Below the pieces are notes generated by a model. The model did not search any database, had not been told where the DNA came from, and saw only the letters and a program-made list of their open reading frames with translations. The translations under genes were made by a program, and so were the position numbers. Shown here piece by piece: positions 11,437-23,300 of a DNA stretch of 64,000 nt. Source of the DNA: Gentiana macrophylla (lineage: Eukaryota; Streptophyta; Magnoliopsida; Gentianales; Gentianaceae); assembly GCA_026214975.1 (NCBI GenBank), contig CM047805.1, positions 184,885,333-184,949,332 of the forward strand, written 5' to 3'. Positions within the stretch are counted from its first letter, which is position 1. Every line of letters begins with the position of its first letter.

Positions 11437-12790
11437 TGTCGGGTTCACGAGATGAGAATTTGGTAATTTGAATTTTTTTTATCCGGAATTGGTATTATTT
11501 CGTGTTTTATTGGATTATTTTCAGGTAACGAAAGTTGGGCCACGAGTTAAAATTTGGATTATGAAGTGAAATTTGAAGAAAGGAACGGACCTTGGGTATT
11601 CCAGAACCTTCCAAATCAAAACGGAAGAAGAAAAAGTACGAAAATGCCCTCGATTTACCGGGAGTGGCCGCCGACATATCGAGCACCTAGAATCTTCCGA
11701 AACGCGTTTTCTTGGATGAGAGGTAGTTTTTAGGCTTTACTAAGTCGGTTCTACGACTATAAATAAGAGGCCTCGCCCTCAGAATTGAATGTACAAAAAA
11801 CATTACAAGTCACTATGCAATAAAAGTTCTTTGTTTATTTTCCTTATGAGTTCTAGCCACGGATCCGACGGATTCGACGCCTATGGAGAGATCTGAGGAA
11901 GATCTCGCGCCATCTTTGAGTGTATGTTTTTCTGGCTTTCTCCAGATGTAGATCTGCCGTTGTTCTTGTGTGATTAGTATGCTTTGACTGTTATTATTAG
12001 TTCTAATTATATAGTAGTTAGTTTATTTTACCCTAAATAGCGGTTGCGTTCTTTAGATCTGCGACAGTCTTTATCGCTAGATCTGAATACCTAGTAAATC
12101 CTAGTTCATGATAATCGACGCCAGCTACGTCTGATCGACATGTTTAATTTATATGTTTGTAGCATGATCAACTATTTGCATGTCATCATAAATTAACATG
12201 AAGGACGATAAAGTGAAGTGTTAGTTTGGACAATGTCTTGATCGATCCTTAGGAACGTGTTAGTCAATCCCCGATAGCTGCTTAGGGAGGTCTTCGGTCT
12301 TGAGCCGGCTAGTCTTAATTCTTATTGAATGTGAATTAATACAACCAACGAAGAAGGTTAATTGCACATAGACACCTATTGTCCTTTCAATGGAAGTAGC
12401 GTAATATTAGAGATTATCACATGTAGCTGTTAAAGATCTAAAATTCACCTTGGAGTAATCAATTTATATATACATTAGAAACTCTTGTGTGCTTTTGTTG
12501 AACTTGCATAGTCTTGTGTGTTTATTGACACTATTGTCTATATTCTTGCACCATAGTTGGGCGTGGACCGTAATTGTGACACTCGATCTTGATTTAAGCG
12601 TATCTTACAGTATTCGTAGGATTCGACATTGACTCACCAGTACTCTGCTACGATAGACATAGTCCTATTGCTAGTAGCCGTGCCTTACACCATGGCGTGA
12701 TCAATCATGCTCTTTCGATGGTCCTGAACTTCAACTCTTACGAAGAATCCATTAGGTGCCGGAATTAAGCGGATCGAGAAAGTTAATCAT
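11437..12790 (+). mobile_element. LTR-retrotransposon non-coding region with promoter-like block
   Basis: TGTCGGGTTCACG at 11437 could open an LTR. A TATA box (CTATAAATAAGAGG, about 11757) and, some 50 bp on, AATAAAAG give the order promoter, start, polyadenylation signal seen in an LTR U3-R. Further on (12540-12780), GGACCGTAATTGTGACACTC and AATTAAGCGGATCGAG resemble Ty3/gypsy LTR sequence. Neither a paired LTR, a target duplication nor a coding region was found. Confidence 0.35.
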
Positions 12791-13840
12791 GGCTTGTTCA
12801 TGTTTATATAATGTTTTTATATCAAGAAATTACATTTAAAACTCAACCCGTAGTATAAAACACTCAAAACAACAAGACAAGGGTCTTGGCACGCGCTTGA
12901 CACCTTTGGCTTGCGCTGAACCCAAGCAGAAAAGGCGACAGCTGACTTCTTCCACAATTTTAGCGTCTGGTTGAACCCATTTCGCGCTTGGCTAAAGCGG
13001 CGTGCAGAGAATCTTGCTGTTTCTTTTCCCTGTTTGGCGCGCGCTAAAACTCTCTGATCTTTTTGCCCGGTGCGCGCCGAAGACTGAAACTTTCCCCAAA
13101 ACCATATTTTCTGCACTTTTACGATTTCCAACCCAAAGATACAAGTTTTGACAGCAAAATACACATCAAAACGGGCTTTTAACATATCATAACATCACAT
13201 AATTCAACTGCCACCTTAAACATGTATCTAACAACAAGAATAACCAAAATTGCACAACCTAACATCATAAAACTTAAACCGTTCAATATGAAAAATATCT
13301 TACTTGATTTAAAGTAATTCCAAAGCCAAACTCCAAGAAATCTGCAGCACTTTCTAAAGTTTCAACCAAAAACCTATTCCAATCTTGATGATCTTGATAT
13401 CAAAAGAAAAGCTCTTTTCACGCTGATTCTTTTTCTCTACTCGAATCTAAAATTGACCAAGGATCTTGTGAGGGGTTTGAAGAACTCTTTCTTTCGTCTT
13501 TTCAGTTTTTCTTTTACTATGATATCAATGTTTGAACTTTTGAGAGGAAAATAACTTCTCATAACTCCCTTCTAATATGAGAAGTTTATTTTGTAGAATA
13601 TAACTCACAAGGAGTTAATGACATTAAATTAATTCCATCAATTCCCCTTTTCTTTTCTTTTTTCTTTTAAATTTAATTTCATAAATATAAATATAATTTT
13701 TCGTTCTCTCAAAATGATACGTCTGTCCTTTTTCGAAAATCGTAATATTACAAAATTTCTACGAAATGTATAGTGGTAGAAATCTGAGTCTGATCACAAA
13801 TATTCCCAAGAGAGTTTCATTCAATAGGAGAGTTCTATTA
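12791..13840 (-). mobile_element. Ty3/gypsy-like LTR-type repeat, no intact gene
   Basis: A 122-residue minus ORF (12817-13185) sits in a GC-rich patch rich in GCGCGC phrases, seen in some plant gypsy elements. The flanking AT-rich part (13160-13720) resembles the block at 37550-37860. No protein motif is convincing, so I treat this as retroelement-derived and not as a gene. Confidence 0.3.
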
Positions 13841-14781
13841 CGGCTCCAACATTTGTTGTATAATCATTTTTGAACTTTCTTGAACAGAACTTGATACCGA
13901 CCTAGAAGATGTTGTTCTACCAAATATAGAATCCATAGCCCTTTTGTTATAAAGGTTTCATACGTGCCTACAATCCCAAAATAAGAATAAAATGCCAATA
14001 GGCTTGCTTTCATACAGTTTGGGCAAAAACCACTCAACAAGTATGAATATTTACCAAAGGGGTTTGAGTAATATTAAGTATAACTATCCCTTCGTGTGGC
14101 TCTGCTACCAAAGATGCCCAGGGATCAACGAAGGATTGCAAATACAAAATAAAGAATAATAATACGAAGGATTGTTAATAATAATAATGCTAAAACAATA
14201 TGAGAAATGTGCAAAACTTTGACATAATAAATAATAGGTAAAACATTATACCTTCTTTGAAAATGTTTGAGATAATAATTTGGAGATACAAATGTCAGAA
14301 GAGTCTTCCTCCTCCTTCTTGCCGTCTTTATTTGTACTAATAAAATAAAACTTTGTTCCTATTTTGCAGAGAAAATAAAATTTTGTATTTGATATTCTAT
14401 GGAGTCTGCTTTCATCCGTTCTCAATGCTCTAATTTATATGTAGTTGGTAATAAGTGTAAAAATTTGAAGCTTTGTCTTCACTTGTGAGTGGTGTATACA
14501 TTTATCCGCCATATTGATTATTCTTTGAAATTTGTGTGTTGTCGTCTTATAATAAGTGGTGTCAATTATTTGCTAGTGATGTCTGTCCTTATCTGCCATT
14601 TGTAGTGGTATATAAATGAGCTCGATTTATTTTAGTGATGTCTTGTCTTATGCGCGTTGTAGAGAGATCTTTATATTTGAGTCATGGTTTGTCGTTTGAT
14701 CTAACTCGTAAAACATAAATTTTGTGTATATCTTTGTGCTTGTATATACGTATATAAATAAATATATGTATGTATAAATAT
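13841..14781. other. Unassigned, no gene seen
   Basis: AT-rich sequence downstream (in the minus sense) of the pararetrovirus fragment. It may include viral non-coding sequence or host DNA; I could not tell which. Confidence 0.3.
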
Positions 14782-14998
14782 AGTCCCCAGGACATAACCC
14801 AGTTGGCAAGGGGCTTGGGTGCGTGGTGCAGCCTACCGGGAGGTTAGAGGTTCGATTCCCACAAGGGGTGAATTATTCAATCTTGCGTAATAAAGGCAAG
14901 CCCAACGATCCTGAGCTACTAGGGGATCCTGATTAACATTCTCCACTCATCCCGTGAGACAGGGAAAGTGAGGACCCTCATGGTTAGGGTTAACCATT
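14782..14998 (+). mobile_element. tRNA-derived SINE, copy 1
   Basis: Starts AGTCCCCAGGACATAACCC, with an A box (CAGTTGGCAAGGGGC), a B box (AGGTTCGATTCCC), a body ending in CCCGTGAGACAGGG, and the tail GGTTAGGGTTAACC. It is flanked by a perfect 17-bp duplication TATGTATGTATAAATAT (14765-14781 and 14999-15015). The same head and tail occur in copies 2 (18331) and 3 (31767). RNA polymerase III transcription is expected from the A and B boxes. Confidence 0.85.
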
Positions 14999-15139
14999 TA
15001 TGTATGTATAAATATATAAATATTTTTATGTGTGTGCATCGAATATATTTGTGTATATATATGTTTTAGGTGAAAAGCAATGTGCAGGTATGTTGCAGGT
15101 GACTCTTTTGGAATGTAGTGTTTGTATTTTATTTTTTCA

Positions 15140-16304
15140 AGGTATCGGTGAATAATCATCGTCTTCCTCATCAGTGTTTACCGATGCTGTTGAACTAAGA
15201 GGTGACGTTTGTGAATTTGAGGCATATTGGTTGAGAAGTTGTAGTAATTCATCATCTTTTTTGACACGACTAATAATCTTTGCTACTTGTGCCTTCCTTT
15301 ACGAGAATTTTGTCTTTTGATAAGTTGGACTTGATTTTCTTTGGGGTCTTTGTATTGTTTGTAACCATGCCTCCATGTTTACTGGTAATAAACTCTTTAC
15401 AATATTGCATTTTTCCCACCATCTTACCTTATATCTTCGTCGGATAATTTGAATAGGATTGTCAGAATAATCTAAGTACCAATTGACAATCCATGGTAGA
15501 TAGAATTTTGTACTTAATGTTGCAAACTCTGGAAATCTTTTTTCTGTCTCGGAAGGCTTGTACTTTGTTTTGAAAATGTTGAATGATTCAAGCACTATTG
15601 ATTTTTGTATTTCGGGTACTGAACCAAAGCAATCCTACCACTGAACCCACCAGGATGGAAATTTTGAGATATCCGCAATTTTTGTATCGAAATGCATCAA
15701 CCAAGTATGTTGATTGTTTTGATTTTGAACGAAGAAAGCATTGAACCATGCCTGTTGATTCCCAATAGTTGAATGTAGTTTTATAAAAAAGGTTGTTCTT
15801 TGTATTCGATGCGAGAATGCAATAGGCTCGAAGGAGTTCCATACAAATCTCTTGGTGCAATAACTTTGTGAGTTTTACAAGTTGAATATGCAGGTGTGGT
15901 TTGGTTATTTTGATAATATTTGTGATCAAAGCTTTCTGACTGAGTAACTTGTAAGATTGTTTGGTAAAAAATTGGGGTTTTTTTTGCAAATCCCAAGGTT
16001 TGTAAAACCACCATTTTCCAAAGTATTGTTGGAGTGATTGAAAAGGATCTTGTTTTTGACAACCGGCTTCAATTGTAGTGATATTTTAGAATACGGTTTC
16101 TTGTGTAAAGCTGCTTTTTTGTGTGTTTGTGTTTTGTGTGGTAGAAGGCTTTGCAAGCGGTTGAAATGAATTTGATGTTAAAACAATAGGTTTTGATGAT
16201 GATGGTCTGGATGATGATGATGTAGGTAATTCGAGTAGGTTTTGTGTGTTTGTTTGAGATAAACTCATTTTTTTGAAATTCTGGGCTTTGTAATAACTTT
16301 GCAA
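15140..16304 (-). pseudogene. Endogenous pararetrovirus: broken ORF downstream of RT/RNase H
   Basis: Following the RT/RNase H ORF on the minus strand, open frames at 16304-16086, 16156-15588 and 15595-15299 overlap or abut and appear to be one ORF broken by frameshifts. The C-terminal part, extending past 15299, is acidic. It begins with a Ser/Thr/Pro/Gln-rich low-complexity region and continues into a Trp- and Tyr-rich domain. It occupies the position where some Caulimoviridae carry an extra ORF after pol, but I do not recognise the protein. This is an old inactivated copy. Confidence 0.5.
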
Positions 16305-16437
16305 GAAATCTTTGTCATTCTGGGTCTAAGGAACCTGATTCTTCAATATTGTTGGCGTCTTGTTCTTCTTTGACTACAATGTCATACCAAGACATCTTTG
16401 GTGTTGTAATACTTGATTTGCAACCTTTTTTCCTTTG

Positions 16438-17232
16438 TCAACTTTCGGGGCCATCAGATCTGTCTTGTAGGAATTCTCGTGTAAGAAAATCTGGAACTGA
16501 ATTTGTATCTCCATTTATAAAATCAATATCAAAATAAAAAATGCTTAAATTTGCTTGCCATCGTGCAAATATTTGTTTTGATGCAAGATTTTGTACATCT
16601 TTTTGTAAAATTTCTTTTGCATTCTTACAGTCTATACGTAACAAAAACTTCTTGTTTAATAAATCACTTTGAAATCTTTGAATGCATAAAACAATGCTTA
16701 AAATCTCTTTCTTGATTGTGGAATAATTCTTTTGGGTATCATTCCAATGTGCAGAGGTAAATTGAACAATCAGTTCTTTAGAATCTTGTTTTTGCTTTAA
16801 GATTCCTCCGTACCCAATATCTGAAGCATCGGTTTCTACAATTTTATGAAGTTCAGGATCTGCTAAGTGGAGACATGGAATTTGTGTGACCTGTTTCTTA
16901 ATTTGCTGGACAATATTTGTATGTGTTGTATTCCAAGTTGTAGGGTTTTTCTTTAGACGGTCATGAAGCGGTTTTCCTAGTCTGTTTATATTCGGATAGA
17001 AGTCAATGACATAATTTAGACATCCTAAGAACCTTTGTAATTGTTTTTTATCTGGAAATTTTGTAGTGAAATTTAGAGATCTCTCAATGGGTATAATAGT
17101 ACCTTGAGTAATATAGTGCCCAAGAAATCTTATTTTTGTTTGGAAAAGTGACATTTCTTGTAGCCCCTCTAAATTATCTTCACGAGAAAAAGAATGGAGA
17201 AAATAGGAAATTAGGTCTCCGTAGGAATTCAA
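16438..17232 (-). pseudogene. Endogenous pararetrovirus (Caulimoviridae-like) RT C-terminus + RNase H
   Basis: A 264-codon open frame covers the connection/thumb region of reverse transcriptase (QLQRFLGCLNY-type motif), then an RNase H domain with the acidic site in 'ETDASDIGYGG', a Glu in 'TIKKEILSIV' and an Asp in 'RIDCKN'. It ends in a 'PDFLTREFLQ'-like tail that is typical of plant pararetrovirus polymerases. The finger/palm catalytic core, protease, coat and movement regions upstream are missing: similarity stops at about 17,240. So this is a truncated integrated copy, not a virus able to replicate. A Ty3 element is less likely because no integrase or LTR is found. Confidence 0.75.
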
Positions 17233-17279
17233 ATTTCTTTTCCATATTGTTCAGATTTGATATTTTTTTTCTAGATAGC

Positions 17280-17590
17280 ACGTGTAAATTTATACATTAT
17301 GGGTCAGCACGTGCAAATTTGCACGGGTTGAATACACGCCACGTGAGAATCTAATTGAGAATTTTCACCTTCTGGTAATCAGCCTGGACAAATTTACACC
17401 GGTGATCAATCCGTGCAAATTTTCACTTTTTATGTCAGCCAGTGCAAATTTCCACCTTCTATGTCAGCCCGATCACCAGAAGGTATAAATTTTCACGGGC
17501 TGATCACAAAGAAGGTGGAAATTTCTAGTATTCAGTTTACCCGTGCTACCAGGAAAAAAAAGTCAAAATTTACACATGCTACCAGAAAAA
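17280..17590. repeat. Cluster of degenerate palindromic repeats (GTGCAAATTTGCAC type)
   Basis: At least six variants of a near-palindrome occur in both orientations: CACGTGCAAATTTGCACGGG, CCGTGCAAATTTTCAC, CAGTGCAAATTTCCACC, GTATAAATTTTCACGGG, GGTGGAAATTTC, AAAATTTACACATGC. They are linked by CACCTTCT and CAGCCCGATCACC phrases. The texture resembles the palindromic sub-repeat arrays of the MULEs at 19.1 kb and 50.8 kb. No partner array was found, so the element class stays open. Confidence 0.55.
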
Positions 17591-17917
17591 AAAAATCAGG
17601 TCTACCAACAAACTAAAAAAAGAATTTAAAAAAAAAAATATGAAAGACTTTGCAGGCACGTCCCGGGCCTTACCTACTGAGTAAAAGTGGGACTATGCAG
17701 GCACGACTCGGGTCGAATTTCGGATTAGTCGGAGCAGTTGGTTCCGGTAGGGGTGCACATGATCCGGTTTTCCGGGTTTTTTTTTACCACTTTTAAAACC
17801 AAACCATTTTTTACGGTTTTCAAATTCACAAACAAAACCGAACCATAACTAAGTAAAATCATTTCATTCGCTCCGGTTTGGATCGGCTTGGTTCCGGTTT
17901 TTTCCGGTTTCTTTCCT

Positions 17918-17985
<68 letters not shown>
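17918..17985. repeat. (TA)n(TG)n microsatellite
   Basis: A TA run passes directly into a long uninterrupted TG run that ends in GTACGTTG. Confidence 0.95.
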
Positions 17986-17987
<2 letters not shown>

Positions 17988-18330
17988 TTGTACATACATA
18001 CACATAATATGATATTGTCATACATTCCAATTAGGATCATCATATAAAGCTATGTAAACTATTTTGTTTCATCTTGTCATTAGTCCTATTAGGCTGGGGC
18101 CCAAACCTACGTGTGTGAGGTAGTTGATTGAAGTATTAATAGATAATAGTCAGAGATATTACTTATTTACATTTAGTGATATTTAAGGGGATTTTTTTTG
18201 CACCACACATAATCTACGCGTCCACCACTCTACCTGTACATTATAGTAGAACCGACTTTTTGTGGGTGCATTGTGAGAACTGAATTTGATTAAAGGCGCC
18301 AATAATCAATAATGATATACATCGACATAT

Positions 18331-18592
18331 AGTCCCCAGGACATGGCCTAGTGGTGAAGGCATGGGATGTGTGTAAAAGCATGCTATGTCGGGAGCTGCA
18401 GGTCGGGTGTTCGATTCCAGTAGATCGAGGAAACCAAGCATTCTGTTCGCTATAACGGAATGTGACATCAGTATCATGATTAAATAGCAGCCCATGTAAA
18501 CGGATCCACTGGGTTACCTGAATTACCTCTCCACTCATTCCGTGGGACAGGAAGAGTGGGGGGTCCTTCCGGTTAGGGTTTAACCGTTTTTT
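18331..18592 (+). mobile_element. tRNA-derived SINE, copy 2
   Basis: Same family as copy 1: head AGTCCCCAGGACATGGCC, A box TAGTGGTGAAGG, B box GGTGTTCGATTCC, ATTCCGTGGGACAGG, and tail GGTTAGGGTTTAACCG followed by T6. It is flanked by a 17-bp duplication with one mismatch, GATATACATCGACATAT (18314-18330) and GATATACATTGACATAT (18593-18609). It is nested in the hAT-like element. Confidence 0.85.
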
Positions 18593-18661
18593 GATATACA
18601 TTGACATATACATACATATACACACACATGCAAATATTAAAACACACGGACACACACACAC

Positions 18662-18742
18662 ATTAAGAAGAGTAGTTAATGCTTTTTCACCTTCTTAATA
18701 TGTGTGTTTTTACAGCATTAACTACTCTTCTTAATATGTGTG
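18662..18742. repeat. Perfect inverted repeat (hairpin), 21+ bp arms
   Basis: TTAAGAAGAGTAGTTAATG... is answered by ...CATTAACTACTCTTCTTAA about 35 bases later. Arms match for at least 21 bases. The loop contains CTTCTTAATATGTGTG, itself a partial copy of an arm flank. Confidence 0.85.
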
Positions 18743-19107
18743 AAAAACCAAAAACAAATTGTTTTTACAATTTGATATTTTACAATACATAAACCAATGA
18801 AAAACCATGGTTTACGTTTTCTCGGTTTGGACCGGTTTGATTCAACCGATTGATTTGGTTTTCGGTTATTTTATTCACCCTACAGGTTCGGATACGGTGT
18901 TTTTAATAAAAGAAAAAAGGAAAAGAATTAAATCTCTACTGATTTCCTATTTTTTCGAAATAAATACCAATGAAAATACCAGAGAAAACCTCGCCTCATA
19001 GATGGACGCAATACAGTTCTGCCGGCCTTTTTGAATGACGTCATACTCATATACAGGTCAGCTGACTTTGAATATAGTAGTCAACTTCTAATAAAGATTT
19101 TCCTTCT

Positions 19108-19116
19108 CTCACAATG
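19108..19116. repeat. MULE target-site duplication, left
   Basis: CTCACAATG directly before the left TIR; an identical copy follows the right TIR at 28961-28969. Nine bp is the standard Mutator length. Confidence 0.9.
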
Positions 19117-19590
19117 CAGAAATTGGAAAATCAGGTCGTGTCGAATCGACACTTGAAAATCGAGTTGTGCGCTTTTCCGACATGAAAATCCGGTAAGCGT
19201 AGAGATCGCTACGTTGAGGCGTAGAGATATCTACGTTTAAGCGTAAGGAAATGTAAATAACATAACCAGTGCGGTTGATCTTTCCCTACGTTTAAGCGTA
19301 GGTTGTCTACGTTTAAGCGAAGTAACTCTACGTTCAAGCGTAGAAAACCTACGTTTAAGCGTAGGGTAATCAAAGAGATTTTTGAAATTTATCTACGTGC
19401 GAGCGTAATAAACTCTACGTTTAAGCGTAGGGTTGATACGTTTAAGCGTGAATTTCCTACGTTGACGGTTTGGAATTCAAAATGACATAACTATTCGCAT
19501 TTGAAAAGTACCTATGTTAAAGCGTAATTGAAACTACGTTTGAGCGTATATTTACTACGTTTAAGCGTAGATTTTCTACGTTTTGTGAGT
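19117..19590 (+). repeat. MULE left TIR with sub-repeat array
   Basis: After about 75 bp of unique terminus, some 14 copies of a near-palindrome CTACGTTTAAGCGTAG (variants such as TACGTTGAGGCGTAG and TACGTGCGAGCGTAA) follow at irregular 15-40 bp spacing. They create the repetitive 'STFKRR' peptide in a 60-codon ORF (19303-19485), which is not a gene. Such clustered palindromes are plausible transposase-binding sites (inference). Confidence 0.9.
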
Positions 19591-20067
19591 GGTAGATAGA
19601 TATTAAACATGTTGTAAGGTCCTTGTTGAATATAAACCACATTAACGGCAATTTTCTCATTCACTTGAGAGGTTTTGAAGCTTTGAAGCTAATATCCATT
19701 TCTTCATCTTTCAAGTCCATTTCCTCATCTTTCAAGTGTTAAAATGGGTAAGTTATTGCTTAATTCAAGTGCTCAATGTGTGTATGTTATTTATATTGTA
19801 GTAATCATATGTTTAATACCAAAATGTGTGTTTTAAGTAGGTTATTTATGTAATGTTTATACATCTAAGTAGTGTATTTAAGTATTTTCTTAGGGTTCAA
19901 TTACTAGGTTTTAGTGTAAGTAATGATATTTATTTAACCGAAATGTTTGTTTTGAGTATATCATGTTTACTATTTTTTGGAAACAATCTTTTTTAAGTTG
20001 ATAATGATTTAGTTGATCTTGACTTGAATCGTTTTTTATTTGTTTTAAGCAGGATAATCGCAACACT

Positions 20068-22685
20068 ATGATTGTTGTCTCGTTCAACGGAGAATTTACA
20101 TATGATTCTATCTATAGCGAGGTGGAATCATGTAAATGGATCGATGTTCTCATTATTTGTTCCAAAGAATATAGGATTGAATGCGTTATTGGATAAAGTG
20201 CATTTGAGGCTTGGTATTGATAGGTGCGATTCAAAGCTCAACCTAAAAGCTTTGTTTACCTACGGTAGTGTGGGAAATATACCACCCGATGATATCTTAG
20301 GCAGCGAGACCTTAAATGGTTACATCGAAGCGGCCTATGGCGGTAAGAATGTAATTTTTGTGTGAATGCCACACCGGTGGAGGCAAACAATGAACCGATA
20401 AATGAGGAGGATGATGGCATTGATTTAAATGATGAGGATGATGGCATTGATTTAAATGAAGATTGCAATGCCCGGATGATAACAATACTCGGATTCTGAT
20501 ATTGGAAATTTCCCTTCTCGGTACAAGAACTTGCCACGTATCCAAATTTTAATCCGTTCGAGCAACAATATGGATGTAGTGGGTATGAAAACAATGTTGC
20601 TACACAAAGGCTTGGTGAAGCTTCGGACCAACCGTTTGGTATGAACCGGTAAGACCAAGTCATAATCTGTCAAATCATCCTTCAAGTAGTCGTAATATTG
20701 TCATAAGCGACCAACCACACCATTCGTTTGAGTATCCTCTAACCAACCTTCAAGTAGTCGTGTTCCACCCATCCAATGACCATATAATATGTTTGGTGGA
20801 TCGGTAACTAGTTTTTGGCTTCTCCGTTTGCACCTCAAATACAAACCGATCAAACCGTGAGTTGACAACAATAATCGAGGTGCGTGCTAGGGCAAGCGTC
20901 GAGAAGATTATTCATGGAGGATTCCACATTTGAAGATGATGATTTACCGAGGTGTTTATCCACGATGCGTTACATATGAATGGCGTGAGCGAATTGTTCA
21001 TTGGGAAGAAATACGATTCAAAAGAAGATTTTAATTTGAAAATAAAATGCGTATGCGATTTGCGAACAATTTTGAGATGAGATTGGGTAGGTCGGACACG
21101 CGTTGCTTGTATTACAAATGTCTTAACGATACATGCAAATGGCATGTAAGGCGAAAGCGGGTGAAGGTGAATACGGATGTCACACGTACATTTGAGATCA
21201 CAGCGTTGAATGATGTCATACTTGTGCCTCTCGAGTCGGATAATGACAATCGACAAGCAACACCTATTGTTATTGCGAGTGCGCTAAGTCGAGAAAATGG
21301 AAGAACTTCGGCAATGAGTATAAGCCCAGACAAATTATGGAGGACATGCTCACAACTTACAGTGTACAATTGACTTATGACCAAGCATACCGAGCTCACG
21401 AGATGATGAGAATGATGGTGAGAGGTTCACCGACGGAGTGTTACAACGCGATACCCTCGTACTTGTGGATGGTGCGTAAGGCCAATGAAGGACCTATATT
21501 GACTTTCGACTTGATAATGCAGGAAGGTTCGGCGGTTGTTTCATGTCTTTGGGAGCAAGCCGTCGTGGGTTCAAGTATTGTCGACCTATTTTGTGTGTGG
21601 GCGCAACTCATCCGAAAACCCGTTTCTCCGGACAACTATTTATTCTTTATTCTTTGTAGATGCGGTGACCACCTATTCCCTGTAGCCTTGGTATTCTTGA
21701 AAAAGAATGCAGCGATTCATGGGGGTATTTCATGAGACATTTGAGGTGGCCATTGGAGGTATCCATGATGAAAAGTTGAGCTTTATTTACGGCGGACACC
21801 AGGCTATTAGAAATGCGGTTGTTCGGTATTTCCGATGCATATCATGGTGTTTGCTATCATCATTTAAAAGGCAATATGACCAAAAAATGGAAAGATCACG
21901 GTTTTTGTGAAGATACATTCTATCAAGCGGCCTATGCATTCTCGGAGGCGAATTTCTCGAAAGTTCGCCCTGATTAAGGCACAATGTCTTGGCGCATATA
22001 AACAACTTGAAGAAATAGGTGTTGAGCGGTGGGCGCGTGCCAAATTTCTGGGAAAGATACGCCTTAATGACAAGCAATTCTGTTGAAAGTTTCAAGCTGT
22101 GCGATTAGAGGAGCTCGTCATTGGCACATTCTAGCCTCTTGGAATTCATTAGAGCTACAACTGCGAGAGATGGTATAATGATAGGCGGCGGAAAGGCGCT
22201 TGATTATGCGACTATGTTAGCACGGAGATCGATGAAATAGTGGCTTGAATATTCTTGCTAGAAGGAAGTTCGGGGTTAAGCTTTGTTAACCCGATGAATT
22301 TGAGATTCATGGAAATAACTTGCTTCGTGGGGTGGTAAATCTACGAGAGAGGAAGTGTTATTGTGGTTATTTCGAGAAAATGGAAATACCGTGTCGCGTC
22401 ATGCTATAGCGACGCATGACATCACGAGAATTAGTCCACCCGACCTCTGTTCACCGTATTATAAATTTGAATGTTTCAAAGAGATTTACATGGCTAGCAT
22501 ATATCCAATTCTAACAGAGAGGATTGGGATGTTCAGTCGGTAAGAAACATGAAAGTCGGAGTGCCTAATATGAGATATGCTCACGATGCGGTGGAGCACC
22601 AAGAAGAGGTAGAATTAATACCACTAGAATCCCTTACGAATGGGAGCGTCCAGGCCATCGAATGAATGTGTGTAGCAAGCTGTAA
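20068..22685 (+). pseudogene. MuDR-type MULE transposase (mudrA-like), broken
   Basis: It starts with ATG at 20068 (MIVVSFNGEFTYDS) after an intron-like AAGCAG. In order, across shifting frames: an N-terminal PB1-like region (about 20068-20365); an Asp/Glu-rich stretch; the MuDR DNA-binding region (LFIGKKYDSKEDF ... CLYYKCLNDTCKWHVRR, about 20990-21150); the MULE transposase core (about 21340-22130; 'LTFDLIMQEG', 'HGVCYHHLKGNM'); a SWIM zinc finger (ERKCYCGYFEKMEIPCRHAI, about 22345-22400); and a terminal zinc-knuckle-like CSRCGGAPRR...GHRMNVC ending in TAA at 22683-22685. At least several frameshifts and stops separate these pieces, so no full protein can be made. Confidence 0.85.
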
Positions 22686-23089
22686 ACATCCAGGACATAC
22701 ATAGAGCTAGTTGCGCATGATACCGGTAGGATTGTTATTAGAATGGATTGTTATTAATGGATTGTAGTAATGATTGTATTCGGTTATTAATCGGTATCAA
22801 GTTTGTCTTGCATTACACTACCTCTGTAAAACTAACAGTAATTATTACGGGGTTTACACACAAGACAACCCGCTTAAACGAACTTTTTCATTTCACTTCT
22901 TAAACGAAACCGCCATCAAGAACTTTAAAGAAAGCGATCATTATCCATTTCAAAGAGTTTGAAGGTGAAGAAGTGTAAATTGAAAGGTGAACAAGTGCTT
23001 CTCTTTACACTACTTAAAAGAGTTTGAAGAAATCATTTAAAGGGCTCGTACTTGTACAACAACAATAATTGCATGTACCACACTAGTAC

Positions 23090-23300
23090 CCACATTCCCT
23101 ACGTTTGAACGTAGAGAATGTTGCATTCCCTACGTTTAAACGTAGAGAATGTTGCGTTGCTACGTTTGGACGTAGGGAATGTTGCATTACCTACGTTTGA
23201 ACGTAGGGAATGTTGCTTTCACTACGTTTGAACGTAGAGAATGTTGCATTCACTACGTTTGAGCGTGAAAGCAACATTCCTACGTTCAAGCGTAGGAATA
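23090..23300 (+). repeat. Internal array of TACGTTTGAACGTA repeats
   Basis: About seven copies of CTACGTTTGAACGTAG (variants TTTAAACG, TTTGGACG), mostly separated by the constant spacer AGAATGTTGCATT or close variants, giving a regular period near 30 bp. It lies between the transposase and Ulp1 genes. The array at 28105-28260 is its inverted counterpart. Confidence 0.85.

Larger units (their letters stand above)
17754..18889. mobile_element. hAT-like non-autonomous element with nested insertions
   Basis: The 5' edge TAGGGGTGCACATGATCCGG and the 3' edge TTATTCACCCTA form a short imperfect inverted repeat. The flanks GGTTCCGG and AGGTTCGG look like a decayed 8-bp target duplication. The subterminal regions are full of GGTTTGG/CCGGTTT alternations, as in many plant hAT MITEs. 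A TA/TG microsatellite, a SINE and a palindrome sit inside. Confidence 0.45.

Noticed and set aside
12817..13185. 122-residue minus ORF as a gene
   Set aside because: Low-complexity GC patch in LTR-like DNA; no domain, splice or start evidence.
14790..14875. tRNA gene
   Set aside because: The A and B boxes are present but no cloverleaf is formed; the SINE head, tail and target duplication explain it.
19303..19485. 60-codon ORF with repeated 'STFKRR' peptides
   Set aside because: The repeat peptide is the TIR sub-repeat read in one frame; there is no start context or family.
19190..19590. CRISPR-like regular repeats
   Set aside because: Plant DNA, irregular spacing, near-palindromic units at both ends of a transposon; no cas genes.
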